This document shows, piece by piece, positions 45,654-54,714 of a stretch of DNA of 64,000 nt (position 1 is the stretch's first letter; each line of letters opens with the position of its first letter). Position numbers and translations under genes: made by a program. Source of the DNA: UBA1724 sp963621575 (GTDB lineage Bacteria; Verrucomicrobiota; Lentisphaeria; Oligosphaerales; Oligosphaeraceae); contig CAVFEH010000001.1 of the NCBI GenBank assembly GCA_963621575.1, positions 124,001-188,000 on the forward strand, in the 5' to 3' direction. The notes below the pieces were generated by a model. It was not told where the DNA came from. It ran no database searches and saw only the letters and a list, made by a program, of their open reading frames with translations.

Positions 45654-47270
45654 ATGCACGAGCTCGCAGGCAAGACAGTTCCCGAATCCATGTATCTCGA
45701 CATTCCGGATTTGATTTCCCGGTATTACACGGGCAGACCGGATCCCTCCGTGCCTGAGCAGCGTGTCGTCTTTGGCACCAGCGGCCATCGCGGGAGCTCC
45801 CTGAGGCTGAGCTACAACGAGGATCACATCCTGGCCATTTCCCAGGCCATCTGCAGCTATCGTGCGGCCCAGAATGTGGATGGCCCCCTCTACATGGGCA
45901 TGGACACCCACGCGCTCTCGCGCCCGGCGCATTCCACGGCCCTGGAGGTCCTGGCGGCCAACGGCGTCACCGTCTTCATCGCGGCCAATGGCGGCTTCAC
46001 GCCGACCCCGGTGGTCTCCCACGCCATTCTGGAGCACAACCGCGGCCGGAAGAAGGGCCTGGCGGACGGCATTGTCATCACTCCCTCCCACAACCCCCCC
46101 ACGGACGGCGGCTTCAAGTACGACCCCACCAATGGCGGCGCAGCGGACACCACGGCCACCCAGTGGATCGCGGACGAGGCGAACCGTCTGTTGGAGGGGG
46201 GCCTGAAGGAGGTGCGCCGGATGACTCTCTCCCAGGCGCTCGCCAGCGGATTCGTGAAGGCGTTCGACTACGTGAAACAATATGTGGGCGACCTGGACAG
46301 GATCATCGATTTCGAGCCCATCCGCGCCAGCGGCCTGCGCATTGGCGCCGACGCCCTTGGCGGCGCCGGCATGGGCTACTGGATCCCCATCGCCGAACAC
46401 TACGGGCTGGATCTGACGCTGCTCCATGGACGCTACGAGCCCGATTTCCGCTTCATGCACATTGACCATGACGGAAAGATCCGCATGGATCCCTCCTCCT
46501 CCTGGGCCATGGCGGGATTGGTATCCTTGAAGGACCAATACGACATCGCCTTCGGCAACGACCCCGATTTCGACCGCCACGGCATTGTGACTCCCAGCCA
46601 CGGTCTCATGAACCCCAACCACTATCTGCCTGTGGCCATGGACTACCTCTTCCGCACGCGCAAGGCGTGGAGCCCGGCGGCCGCCATCGGCAAGACCGTG
46701 GTCACCAGCTGCTTGGTGGACCAGGTGGCCGCCCGCCTGGGCCGCAGGGTGCTGGAGACTCCCGTGGGCTTCAAGTGGTTCGTCCCCGGACTCTTCGACG
46801 GCTCCGTGGGCTTCTGCGGCGAGGAATCCGCCGGCGCCGCCTTCCTGCGGAGGGACGGGCAGGTCTGGACCACCGACAAGGACGGCTTGATCATGGGGCT
46901 TCTGGCCTGCGAGATCACGGCGGCCACGGGCAAGGACCCCGCACAGATCCACGACGACTTTGTGAAGGAATTCGGCGAGAAGTGGTATGCCCGCCAGGAT
47001 TCCCCCTGCACTGCCGAGCAGAAGTCGCACATCGCCTCCTTGGATCCGGAACGCCTGCCTCTGAAGGAAGTGGCCGGCGAGCCCGTGGTCGGCGCCATCT
47101 CCAAGGCACCCGGCAACGGCGCCTCCATTGGCGGAGTGAAGGTCTCCACGAGGCACGGCTGGTTCGCCATGCGCCCCTCCGGCACAGAGAACACCTTCAA
47201 GATCTACGCGGAGAGCACCCTCTCCAGGAAGCACCTCCAGCAGCTTCTCGACGCCGCGGCGAAACTCTAG
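45654..47270 (+). CDS. pgm: Phosphoglucomutase (alpha-D-glucose-phosphate specific)
   Basis: Interconverts glucose-1-phosphate and glucose-6-phosphate, linking glycogen to glycolysis. The 538-residue protein shows VVFGTSGHRGSS (near 38), the phosphoserine loop ITPSHNPPTDGG (near 140), the metal loop GNDPDFDRHG (near 302), the sugar-binding GFCGEESAGAAF (near 385) and the phosphate-binding MRPSGTENTFKIY (near 508). GAGG lies 11 bases before the ATG. A TATAGT box at 45538-45543 may be its -10 element. Glycogen phosphorylase follows after 52 bases. Confidence 0.95.
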   Translation: MHELAGKTVPESMYLDIPDLISRYYTGRPDPSVPEQRVVFGTSGHRGSSLRLSYNEDHILAISQAICSYRAAQNVDGPLYMGMDTHALSRPAHSTALEVLAANGVTVFIAANGGFTPTPVVSHAILEHNRGRKKGLADGIVITPSHNPPTDGGFKYDPTNGGAADTTATQWIADEANRLLEGGLKEVRRMTLSQALASGFVKAFDYVKQYVGDLDRIIDFEPIRASGLRIGADALGGAGMGYWIPIAEHYGLDLTLLHGRYEPDFRFMHIDHDGKIRMDPSSSWAMAGLVSLKDQYDIAFGNDPDFDRHGIVTPSHGLMNPNHYLPVAMDYLFRTRKAWSPAAAIGKTVVTSCLVDQVAARLGRRVLETPVGFKWFVPGLFDGSVGFCGEESAGAAFLRRDGQVWTTDKDGLIMGLLACEITAATGKDPAQIHDDFVKEFGEKWYARQDSPCTAEQKSHIASLDPERLPLKEVAGEPVVGAISKAPGNGASIGGVKVSTRHGWFAMRPSGTENTFKIYAESTLSRKHLQQLLDAAAKL

Positions 47271-47322
47271 AAAGCCCCCCGCTTCCTTTCCCCACAAGAC
47301 AACCAACCCCCGCGTCCCCATT

Positions 47323-49776
47323 ATGGATCCCTCCGAAGTCTTCCCCGAAAGCACCACCGAGCATATCAGGAAGGGCCTGGAATGGCACCTCCGCCATACC
47401 CTGGCGCGCAGTCCGCAGAAGGAGACCGACGTGGACTGGTACAGCGCCTTCTCCGTGGCGCTGCGCGACCAGCTCACCGACCGCTGGATCAAGACCGAGG
47501 AGGCCTACACCAGGCACAAGGCCCGCCGCGTCTACTACCTCTCCCTGGAATTCCTCATCGGACGGCTCATGGGCAACAACGCCATGAACATGGGCCTCTA
47601 CGACAAGTGCCGCGAGGCCCTGGATGGCGGGCGGGTCACCTGGGAGGACATGCAGGAGATGGAGCGCGACCCCGGCCTGGGCAACGGCGGCCTGGGCCGT
47701 CTGGCCGCCTGCTTCGTGGACTCCCTGGCCACCCTGCATCTTCCCTGCATTGGATACGGCCTGCGCTACGACTACGGGATTTTCCGCCAGCAGATCGTCA
47801 ATGGCGCGCAGGTGGAGGAGCCGGACACTTGGAAGAAGGACGGATATCCCTGGGAATTCAAGCGCCCCGCCTACGCGCATTCCGTCTGCTTCGGGGGTGA
47901 GATCCGCCGCATGGAGGTCAATGGGAAGCTGGTCTGGCGCTGGTTCCCCTCCGAGCGCGTCAACGGCATGCCCTACGATATTCCCATCGTGGGCTTTGGC
48001 GGCAAGAACGTGAACAATCTCCGCCTTTGGTCCGCCGAGGCCGACCACGAATTCGACTTCCAGGATTTCAACCAGGGCTCCTACGAGGACGCCGTGAACA
48101 GCAAGGTCCGCGCGGAGAACCTGACCAAGGTCCTTTATCCCAATGACAACGTGGAGCAGGGCAAGGAGCTTCGTCTGCGCCAGCAGTATTTCTTCGTGGC
48201 CTGCAGCGTCCACGACATCCTGCGCCGGCACTTCTCCGAGGGCGGAACCGTATACGATCTGGCCAAGCGGGCCACCATCCAGCTCAACGACACCCATCCC
48301 ACGCTCGTCATCCCCGAACTCATGCGGCTGCTGGTGGACGAGTATGAGGTGCCCTGGGACCAGGCCTGGGAGATCACCCGCTCCTGCGTGAACTACACCA
48401 ACCACACCATCCTCCCCGAGGCGCTGGAGAAGTGGTCCGTGCCCCTCTTCCGCAAGCTGCTGCCCCGCCATCTGCAGATCATCTTCGACATCAACAGCAT
48501 GTTCCTGGAGGAGGTCTCCTCCCGCTACCCCGCCGATCTGGACAGGCTCCGCAATATGAGCATCATTCAGGAGGGCGGCGTCCAGGCCATCCGCATGGCG
48601 AATCTTGCCATCATCGGCTCCACCCACGTCAATGGCGTGGCGAAGATCCACTCCGACATCCTCAAGAAAGTGATCTTCAAGGACTTCGCGGAAATGTGGC
48701 CCGACCAGTTCACCAACATGACCAACGGCGTGACCCAGCGCCGCTGGCTGCTCTTCTGCAACCAGCCCCTCTCGCATTTGATCACCTCACGCATCGGCGA
48801 GGGATGGATCACCGACCTCGTCGAGCTGAAGAAGCTGGAGCAGTTTGCGGACGACGAGGAGTTCCTGAAGCAGCTCATGGCGGTGAAGCTCCAGAACAAG
48901 AAGCGGCTGGCCGCCTACATCGAGAAGACCCTTGACACCACCGTGGACCCCGGCAGCCTCTTCGATGTCCAGGTCAAGCGGCTCCACGAGTACAAGCGCC
49001 AGCTCATGCTGGTGCTCTACATTATCATCATCTACCAGCGGATGCTGAAGGACCCCGGCCTGGACTATCCGAGGCGCACCTTCATCTTCGCCGCAAAGGC
49101 CGCCCCGGGATACGCCATGGCGAAGCAGATCATCCGGCTGATCCACGCGGTGGCCCAGACCATCGAGGAGACCCCGGAGGTCCGGGACCGCCTGAAGGTT
49201 GTCTTCTTGCCTGACTACCGTGTCTCCCTGGCCGAGGTCATCATCCCCGCGGCCGACCTCTCCGAGCAGATCTCCCTGGCGGGCATGGAGGCCTCCGGCA
49301 CCGGATGCATGAAGCTCATGCTCAACGGAGCCCTCACCATCGGGACTCTGGACGGCGCCAACGTGGAGATGGCCGAGGAGGCAGGGGAGGAGAATCTCTT
49401 CATCTTCGGCATGACGGCGGAGGAGGTGGCCCGGCGCCGTGCGTCCTACTCCCCCTGGGACATCTACCACACGGACCCCGAGATCCGCGCCGCCATCGAG
49501 GCCATCCGTGACAACAAGTTCTGCCCCCAGGAGCCCTCGCTCTTCCAGTCCATTGTCCAGTCCCTCCTGGACTTCGGCGACCACTACATGCTACTGGGTG
49601 ACCTGAAGAGCTACATCGCTGCGCAGGAGCGCGTGAACCAGCTCTATCGCCAGCCCATGGCCTGGGCGCGGACGGCGTTGCTGAACATCGCCCGCGGCGG
49701 AAAGTTTTCCAGCGACCGCACCATCCGGGAGTACGCCGAGCAGATCTGGAAGATCTCCCCCGTGATCCCCGACTAG
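47323..49776 (+). CDS. glgP: Glycogen/starch phosphorylase
   Basis: Releases glucose-1-phosphate from alpha-1,4-glucan; the 817-residue length is standard. Family marks are YYLSLEFLIGRLMGNN (near 70), LGNGGLGRLAACF (near 122), QLNDTHPTL (near 325), KAAPGYAMAKQIIRLI (near 590) and the PLP site EASGTGCMKLMLNGALTIGTLDGANVE (near 655). In the last, the usual Asn before MK is Cys; the PLP Lys is kept. With pgm upstream and a HAD hydrolase 16 bases downstream it forms a glycogen-use operon. Confidence 0.96.
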   Translation: MDPSEVFPESTTEHIRKGLEWHLRHTLARSPQKETDVDWYSAFSVALRDQLTDRWIKTEEAYTRHKARRVYYLSLEFLIGRLMGNNAMNMGLYDKCREALDGGRVTWEDMQEMERDPGLGNGGLGRLAACFVDSLATLHLPCIGYGLRYDYGIFRQQIVNGAQVEEPDTWKKDGYPWEFKRPAYAHSVCFGGEIRRMEVNGKLVWRWFPSERVNGMPYDIPIVGFGGKNVNNLRLWSAEADHEFDFQDFNQGSYEDAVNSKVRAENLTKVLYPNDNVEQGKELRLRQQYFFVACSVHDILRRHFSEGGTVYDLAKRATIQLNDTHPTLVIPELMRLLVDEYEVPWDQAWEITRSCVNYTNHTILPEALEKWSVPLFRKLLPRHLQIIFDINSMFLEEVSSRYPADLDRLRNMSIIQEGGVQAIRMANLAIIGSTHVNGVAKIHSDILKKVIFKDFAEMWPDQFTNMTNGVTQRRWLLFCNQPLSHLITSRIGEGWITDLVELKKLEQFADDEEFLKQLMAVKLQNKKRLAAYIEKTLDTTVDPGSLFDVQVKRLHEYKRQLMLVLYIIIIYQRMLKDPGLDYPRRTFIFAAKAAPGYAMAKQIIRLIHAVAQTIEETPEVRDRLKVVFLPDYRVSLAEVIIPAADLSEQISLAGMEASGTGCMKLMLNGALTIGTLDGANVEMAEEAGEENLFIFGMTAEEVARRRASYSPWDIYHTDPEIRAAIEAIRDNKFCPQEPSLFQSIVQSLLDFGDHYMLLGDLKSYIAAQERVNQLYRQPMAWARTALLNIARGGKFSSDRTIREYAEQIWKISPVIPD

Positions 49777-49792
49777 GAAGGCCTTCCGCCCG

Positions 49793-50593
49793 ATGACGAA
49801 TCCCCCCTCCTACGGAAAGGCCAGGCTGGTCCTCTTCGACCTGGACGGCACCCTCTACCTGGACGGCGTGCCGTATCCCGGCGCCATCGAGCTCTTCCAG
49901 CGTCTTCAACAGAGCGACATGACGCCGTTGTTCCTCACGAACAACAGCTCCATGCCGCCCTGTGACAATGTTGAGCGCCTCCGGCGCATCGGCTTCCCCG
50001 CCACGCCGGAGAATGTGATCACCAGCGGACACGGCACGGTGGCCATGCTGCGGGCCTACGGAATGCGGGGCAGGCGCCTCTACATTCTGGGAACCCGGCG
50101 TTTCCGGGCCTGGATGGCATCCGAGGGCTTCCCCCACGTGGAGGAGGACCCGCAGGCGCTGCTGGTTGCCTTCGACAAGGAGCTGGACTATGCGAAGCTC
50201 CATGCCGCCACGCGGCTGGTCCTCAAGGGCGTTCCCGTCTTCGCCACGCACCCCGATCCGGTCTGTCCCCCGAATCTCCCCGACGTGGGGATGTATCTGG
50301 AGTGCCTGAAGGCCGCCCGTCCCGGCGTGGTTGTCCAGGCCATCGCCGGGAAACCCCACCGATGGCTCTGCCAGGTCCTCCAGGAGCGCTTCCAGGCCAC
50401 CCCCGGCGAGATGGTCATGGTGGGCGACCGTCTGGATACCGACATCGCTTTCGCCTGCAACAACGGCATGCGTTCCGTGCTCGTCCGAAACGGCGAGCCC
50501 TTGCCTCCCGGGGGGGGCTTCCGCCCCACTGTCGTGGTCCCGCATATCCGGCAGATGCTGGACGAATTCTGGCCCCGGAATCTCGGCTGGTAG
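49793..50593 (+). CDS. HAD-IIA-family phosphatase (NagD-like)
   Basis: A 266-residue cytoplasmic phosphatase. HAD motif I is LFDLDGTLYLDG (near 13), motif II LTNNSS (near 48), motif III the Lys in GKPHRWL (near 184) and motif IV VGDRLDTDIAFA (near 211). The cap between motifs II and III is the C2A type of NagD and glycerol-phosphatases. Substrate is likely a small sugar or glycerol phosphate. It belongs to the run with pgm and glgP (16-base gap). Confidence 0.9.
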   Translation: MTNPPSYGKARLVLFDLDGTLYLDGVPYPGAIELFQRLQQSDMTPLFLTNNSSMPPCDNVERLRRIGFPATPENVITSGHGTVAMLRAYGMRGRRLYILGTRRFRAWMASEGFPHVEEDPQALLVAFDKELDYAKLHAATRLVLKGVPVFATHPDPVCPPNLPDVGMYLECLKAARPGVVVQAIAGKPHRWLCQVLQERFQATPGEMVMVGDRLDTDIAFACNNGMRSVLVRNGEPLPPGGGFRPTVVVPHIRQMLDEFWPRNLGW

Positions 50594-50674
50594 GAGAATC
50601 CCACGCCAACATTTCCCCGCGCGACGGGATTCCGGATTCCTTTGCACGCAAACACCAACGAGCTACACACCGCC

Positions 50675-52054
50675 ATGCTTCGCACCGACCAAATCATCAA
50701 CACAGTCGAAATGATCCAGAAGGAAAATCTGGATGTGCGCACCGTCACCATGGGCATCAATCTGATGGATTGCCGGGACACGGATGTCGACGCCCTCTGC
50801 CGGAAGGTGGTGGCGAAGATCGAGCGTTTCGCCGGCAATCTTGTGGAGACTTGTGACCGCGTTGGCGCCAAATACGGCATCAGCGTGGTGAACAAGCGCC
50901 TGGCGGTTTCGCCGGCCGCGGATGTGGCCGCCGGCCACGACCGGAAGGGCATGGTGAAGTTTGCCAAGGCCCTGGATACCGCAGCCGCCTCCACCGGCAT
51001 CGATATCGTGGGCGGCTACTCCGCGCAGGTCCAGAAGGGCGCCAGCACCGCAGACTGGGAGCTCATCGAGTCCCTCCCCGAAATGCTGGTGGATACCCAG
51101 CGTGTCTGCGCCTCCATCAACGTGGCCAACAGCCGCTCCGGCATCAACATGAAGGTGGTGGGACGCATCGGCGAGATCCTGAAGCAGGCCGCCGAGGCCA
51201 CGAAGGCGCAGGACGGCTTCGCCTGCGCGAAGCTGGTGGTCTTTGCCAATCAGCCGGAGGATGTGCCCTTCATGGCCGGCGCGTACCACGGCCATGGCGA
51301 GCCCGAAGGCGTCATCAATGTGGGCGTCTCCGGCCCCGGCGTGGTCTGCAGCGCCCTGAAGCGCCGCATCCAGCAGGAGGGCGCCGAAAACCTGGGCCTG
51401 GATGACCTGGCCGAGGAGATCAAGGAGACCAGCTGCCGTGTGACCCGCTGCGGCGAACTCATTGGACGGGAGGTCGCCAGGAACCTTGGCCTGCCCTTCG
51501 GCATCGTGGATCTCTCGTTGGCCCCCACCCCGAAAGTCGGCGACTCCATCGGCGAAATCCTCCAGATCCTGGGACTGGACGCCATCGGCGCCCCCGGCTC
51601 CACCGCATGCATCGCACTGCTGAACGACGCTGTGAAAAAGGGCGGCGCCTTCGCTTCCCAGTCCGTGGGTGGGCTCTCCGGCGCCTTCATCCCCGTCCTG
51701 GAGGACGCCGCGTTGGCTTCCGCCGCCGAAAAGGGATGCCTCTCTTTGGAAAAGCTGGAGGCCATGACCTGCGTCTGCTCCGTGGGACTAGATATGATCG
51801 CGGTCCCCGGAGACACCCCCGCCGAGACGCTCTCCGCCATCATCGCGGACGAAATGGCCATCGGCCTGATCAACAAGAAGACCACCGCCGTCCGTCTCAT
51901 CCCCGCTCCCGGAAAGAAGCCCGGCGACCGCGTGGAGTTCGGGGGACTCTTCGGCGGCGGCCCCGTGATGCCCGTCCACAACCCCGGCGCCTCCGCACGC
52001 TTTATCCACTTCGGCGGGAGAATCCCCGCGCCTATCCACAGCCTGAACAACTAG
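50675..52054 (+). CDS. PFL/UPF0210 (DUF711) family protein
   Basis: A 459-residue protein of a family related in fold to pyruvate formate-lyase/glycyl-radical barrels but with no known reaction. Recognisable parts are TVTMGINLMDC (near 28), GGYSAQVQKG (near 115), INVGVSGPGVV (near 220), FGIVDLSLAPTP (near 283) and GLDMIAVPGDTPAETLSAIIADEMAIG (near 378). In Firmicutes it is usually preceded by a small ACT-domain gene; none is present here. The ATG at 50675 fits the family N-terminus (MLRTDQIINTVEMI); the earlier TTG at 50642 is less likely. Confidence 0.9.
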   Translation: MLRTDQIINTVEMIQKENLDVRTVTMGINLMDCRDTDVDALCRKVVAKIERFAGNLVETCDRVGAKYGISVVNKRLAVSPAADVAAGHDRKGMVKFAKALDTAAASTGIDIVGGYSAQVQKGASTADWELIESLPEMLVDTQRVCASINVANSRSGINMKVVGRIGEILKQAAEATKAQDGFACAKLVVFANQPEDVPFMAGAYHGHGEPEGVINVGVSGPGVVCSALKRRIQQEGAENLGLDDLAEEIKETSCRVTRCGELIGREVARNLGLPFGIVDLSLAPTPKVGDSIGEILQILGLDAIGAPGSTACIALLNDAVKKGGAFASQSVGGLSGAFIPVLEDAALASAAEKGCLSLEKLEAMTCVCSVGLDMIAVPGDTPAETLSAIIADEMAIGLINKKTTAVRLIPAPGKKPGDRVEFGGLFGGGPVMPVHNPGASARFIHFGGRIPAPIHSLNN

Positions 52055-52110
52055 CGCGTCTTTTGGGGGCTGCCACGAGAGCGGGCTCCCTGCCCGGCAG
52101 GGAGTCCAAA

Positions 52111-52812
52111 ATGACGGGGGACGGCCCCCCCCCCGCGGCAAAACACCTTCCATCCATCGGTGGCATACCTGGGAACATTGCCTTCGAGTCGTTTTTCCGC
52201 ATTTTCTTTTCCATGGGGTTCCTTGCTTTATATCTTCGTCTCTTCTTCCTTCTGACGCCTTTTTTTGTGCTGGGTGCTTTTTTGTCCATGACGGAGGGGG
52301 CGGATGCCCCGTTGCGCCGCCGGCTTGCGATCCGGATCACCCTGGGGTGTTCCGTCATTACGCTGATGATCTTCCTGTTGGGCACCCCGCTCATGCACCT
52401 CTTCGACATCACGGTGGATGCCTTCCGGATGGGCTCCGGGGCGCTGCTGCTGATCACCGCCATCAACCAGGTGCTGGGAAAGGACACGGGACGACAGGTG
52501 ACGAGTGCGGAGAGGCTTCTGGACCAGGCGATTGTCCCCATGGCCACCCCCATTACCGCCGGACCCGCCACCCTGGGCACACTCATGGTCATGGGAAATT
52601 CCGCCATGTCACACCAGGAACGATTCTATACCTGCGGCGCAATCCTCCTGGCGTGCCTCTCCGTGGGCGCGATGCTCCTGACGGCGCAGGCTATCCAGAG
52701 ATCCTTCGGAAAAGACAATATCTCCATCCTGAGCAAAATCTGCGGACTTATCCTAAGCGCCATCGCAATGCAGATGATGCTCGTGGGCGCCAAGAATCTC
52801 TGGTGCGCGTGA
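52111..52812 (+). CDS. MarC-family-like integral membrane protein with C10 leader tract
   Basis: A 233-residue membrane protein with about six hydrophobic helices in the MarC style (PLRRRLAIRITLGCSVITLMIF, MGSGALLLITAINQVLG, AIVPMATPITAGPATLGTLMV, LSKICGLILSAIAMQMML). MarC proteins are poorly understood inner-membrane proteins. With the ATG at 52111 (GGGAG 8 bases upstream) there is a 35-residue leader before the first helix, and ten C lie at codons 5-8. An in-frame ATG at 52213 would start just at the helix, like other family members, but lacks a ribosome site. If 52111 is used, C-tract length controls expression. Confidence 0.8.
   Translation: MTGDGPPPAAKHLPSIGGIPGNIAFESFFRIFFSMGFLALYLRLFFLLTPFFVLGAFLSMTEGADAPLRRRLAIRITLGCSVITLMIFLLGTPLMHLFDITVDAFRMGSGALLLITAINQVLGKDTGRQVTSAERLLDQAIVPMATPITAGPATLGTLMVMGNSAMSHQERFYTCGAILLACLSVGAMLLTAQAIQRSFGKDNISILSKICGLILSAIAMQMMLVGAKNLWCA
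52125..52134 (+). repeat. Poly-C tract (C10) in the MarC-like gene leader
   Basis: Ten C encoding part of Gly-Pro-Pro-Pro, 12 bases after the ATG at 52111. In frame as seen. Confidence 0.8.
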
Positions 52813-52880
52813 AAGCGCCGAAGTCGTAGTTGGGGGGCGGGGGCGAGTCTGCAGGAGCGGCGTTCTCCCGCCGTTGCATA

Positions 52881-52917
52881 AAAAAAGGCGGCGAAGATTG
52901 ATTCTTCGCCGCCTTTT
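52881..52917. terminator. Bidirectional rho-independent terminator
   Basis: Arms AAAAGGCGGCGAAGA and TCTTCGCCGCCTTTT around the loop TTGAT, with A-run on the left and T-run on the right. It serves the MarC-like gene on the plus strand and gpmI on the minus strand, which converge here. Confidence 0.92.
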
Positions 52918-53013
52918 GCGTTTTTTGCGTGTGGGGATATGGGATTTTGCGGGCCACCTGGGCCCGCGTTGGCGCGCACGCTGCGCTGGAAGTCCCCTTC
53001 TTGCTTTCTTCTT

Positions 53014-54669
53014 TTAGTCGTGTTTCAGCACGGAGGGATCGTAATCTGCGGGGGCTTCGTAGCCCAGGAGGTTCATGATGGTCGCGGCGATGGAGGAGAT
53101 GCCGAGCCCCTCATTGAGCCCCTTCTTGTATTCGCCGTTGTACCGGGGATCGTAGATGATGCAGGGAACGGGGTTGAGGGAGTGGCTGGTCTTCACCTTG
53201 GGCTTGCCATTTTCGCCAATCTTGAGGGAGCCGTCCTTGGCGTGTTCCAGCATGTCGTCGGCGTTGCCGTGGTCGGCGGTGATGATCATGACGCCGCCCA
53301 CCTGGTCGATGGCCTCCTTGAGGCGCCCCAGGCAGAGGTCGACGGCCTCGACGCCGATGCGGACGGCCTGGAAGGAGCCGGTGTGTCCCACCATGTCGCC
53401 ATTGGGGTAGTTGCAGCGCAGGTGGCGGTACTTGCCGGAGTGGATGGCATCCAGGAGTGCGTCGGTGATTTCGGCGCCCTTCATCCAGGGGCGCTGCTCG
53501 AAGGGGACGATGTCGGAGGGGATCTCCACGTACTTCTCCAGCTTCTCGTCGATGTATCCGGACTTGTTGCCGTTGTAGAAGTAGGTCACGTGGCCGAACT
53601 TCTGGGTCTCGGAACAGGCGAAGGTGGTGATGCCGGTGGCGGCCAGGTATTCGCCGCTGGTGCGGTCGATGGCGGGGGGGCTGACGAGATAGCGGGAGGG
53701 GATGTGGAGGTCGCCGTCATACTGCATCATGCCGGCGTAGCAGACCTTGGGGACCCGGATCCGGTCGAAGCGGTTGAAATCGCTGCCGCCCTCGAAGGCC
53801 TGGGAGATCTCGATGGCGCGGTCGCCGCGGAAGTTGAAGTAGACCACGGAGTCGCCGTCCTGGATGGTCCCCACGGGCTTGCCGGATTCGTCGGCGATGA
53901 CGAAGGCGCCGAGGTCCTGGTCGATGGCGTGGGTTTCGTTGCGGAGAGTCTCGATGGCCTCCTGTGCGCTGGAGAAGGTGCGGCCCTCGCCGAGGACGTG
54001 GGTCTTCCAGCCGCGCTCCACCATGGCCCAGTTGGCATTGTAGCGGTCCATGGTGATGAACATGCGGCCGCCGCCGGAGGCGATGCGGGCGTCGCATCCC
54101 TTTGCCTGGAGTTCCTTGAGGAAGGCCTCGAAGGGGATCACGTAGTCCAGGGCGCTGGTCTCGCCGACATCACGGCCATCCAGCAGGATGTGGACGCGGA
54201 TGCGGCGGATGCCCTGTTCGGCGGCGTGCTCCATCATGGCCTTCAGGTGGTTGATGTGGGAGTGTACATTCCCGTCGCTGAAGAGTCCCAGGAAGTGCAG
54301 GGTGGAGTTGTTCCCGAGGACATTCTCGGCGGTCTCGGTCCAGCCCTTGTCGGAGAACATCTTCTTGGACTCGATGGAGTTGGAGACAAGCTTGGCGCCC
54401 TGGTCGAAGACTCGTCCGGCGCCCATGGCGTTGTGCCCCACCTCGGAGTTGCCCATGTCGGCGTCGCTGGGCAGTCCCACGGCCACGCCGTGGGCCTTCA
54501 GCCTGGTGTTGGGGCAGTTGGCCAGGAACCAGTCCAGATTGGGGGTGTAGGCCGCTTTCACGGCGTCGCCATCGGCGTATTTGCCGTAGCCCACGCCATC
54601 CATGATGACCAGGAGCACGGGGCCCTTGCGGCCGGGGAACCAGGCCGCTTTCTTCAGTGCGTCAACCAT
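53014..54669 (-). CDS. gpmI: 2,3-bisphosphoglycerate-independent phosphoglycerate mutase
   Basis: Glycolytic enzyme that interconverts 3- and 2-phosphoglycerate using two manganese ions. The 551-residue length is typical. Metal and catalytic motifs are LLVIMDGVGYG (near 20), the phosphoserine region DMGNSEVGHNAMGAGR (near 71), LLDGRDV (near 162), the pair CNYPNGDMVGHTG (near 425) and IITADHGNAD (near 477). It is the last gene of the minus-strand run that starts at carB and ends at the strong terminator at 52881. Confidence 0.96.
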   Translation of the reverse strand: MVDALKKAAWFPGRKGPVLLVIMDGVGYGKYADGDAVKAAYTPNLDWFLANCPNTRLKAHGVAVGLPSDADMGNSEVGHNAMGAGRVFDQGAKLVSNSIESKKMFSDKGWTETAENVLGNNSTLHFLGLFSDGNVHSHINHLKAMMEHAAEQGIRRIRVHILLDGRDVGETSALDYVIPFEAFLKELQAKGCDARIASGGGRMFITMDRYNANWAMVERGWKTHVLGEGRTFSSAQEAIETLRNETHAIDQDLGAFVIADESGKPVGTIQDGDSVVYFNFRGDRAIEISQAFEGGSDFNRFDRIRVPKVCYAGMMQYDGDLHIPSRYLVSPPAIDRTSGEYLAATGITTFACSETQKFGHVTYFYNGNKSGYIDEKLEKYVEIPSDIVPFEQRPWMKGAEITDALLDAIHSGKYRHLRCNYPNGDMVGHTGSFQAVRIGVEAVDLCLGRLKEAIDQVGGVMIITADHGNADDMLEHAKDGSLKIGENGKPKVKTSHSLNPVPCIIYDPRYNGEYKKGLNEGLGISSIAATIMNLLGYEAPADYDPSVLKHD

Positions 54670-54714
54670 TGTGAGAATTTCCTGTGAATTGGGGGGATTG
54701 GAATCGGGGGAAGG

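Noticed and set aside
52213..52812. Start of the MarC-like gene at the inner ATG
   Set aside because: It fits the family length better but lacks a ribosome site; the upstream ATG at 52111 has GGGAG at good distance. Kept as an alternative.
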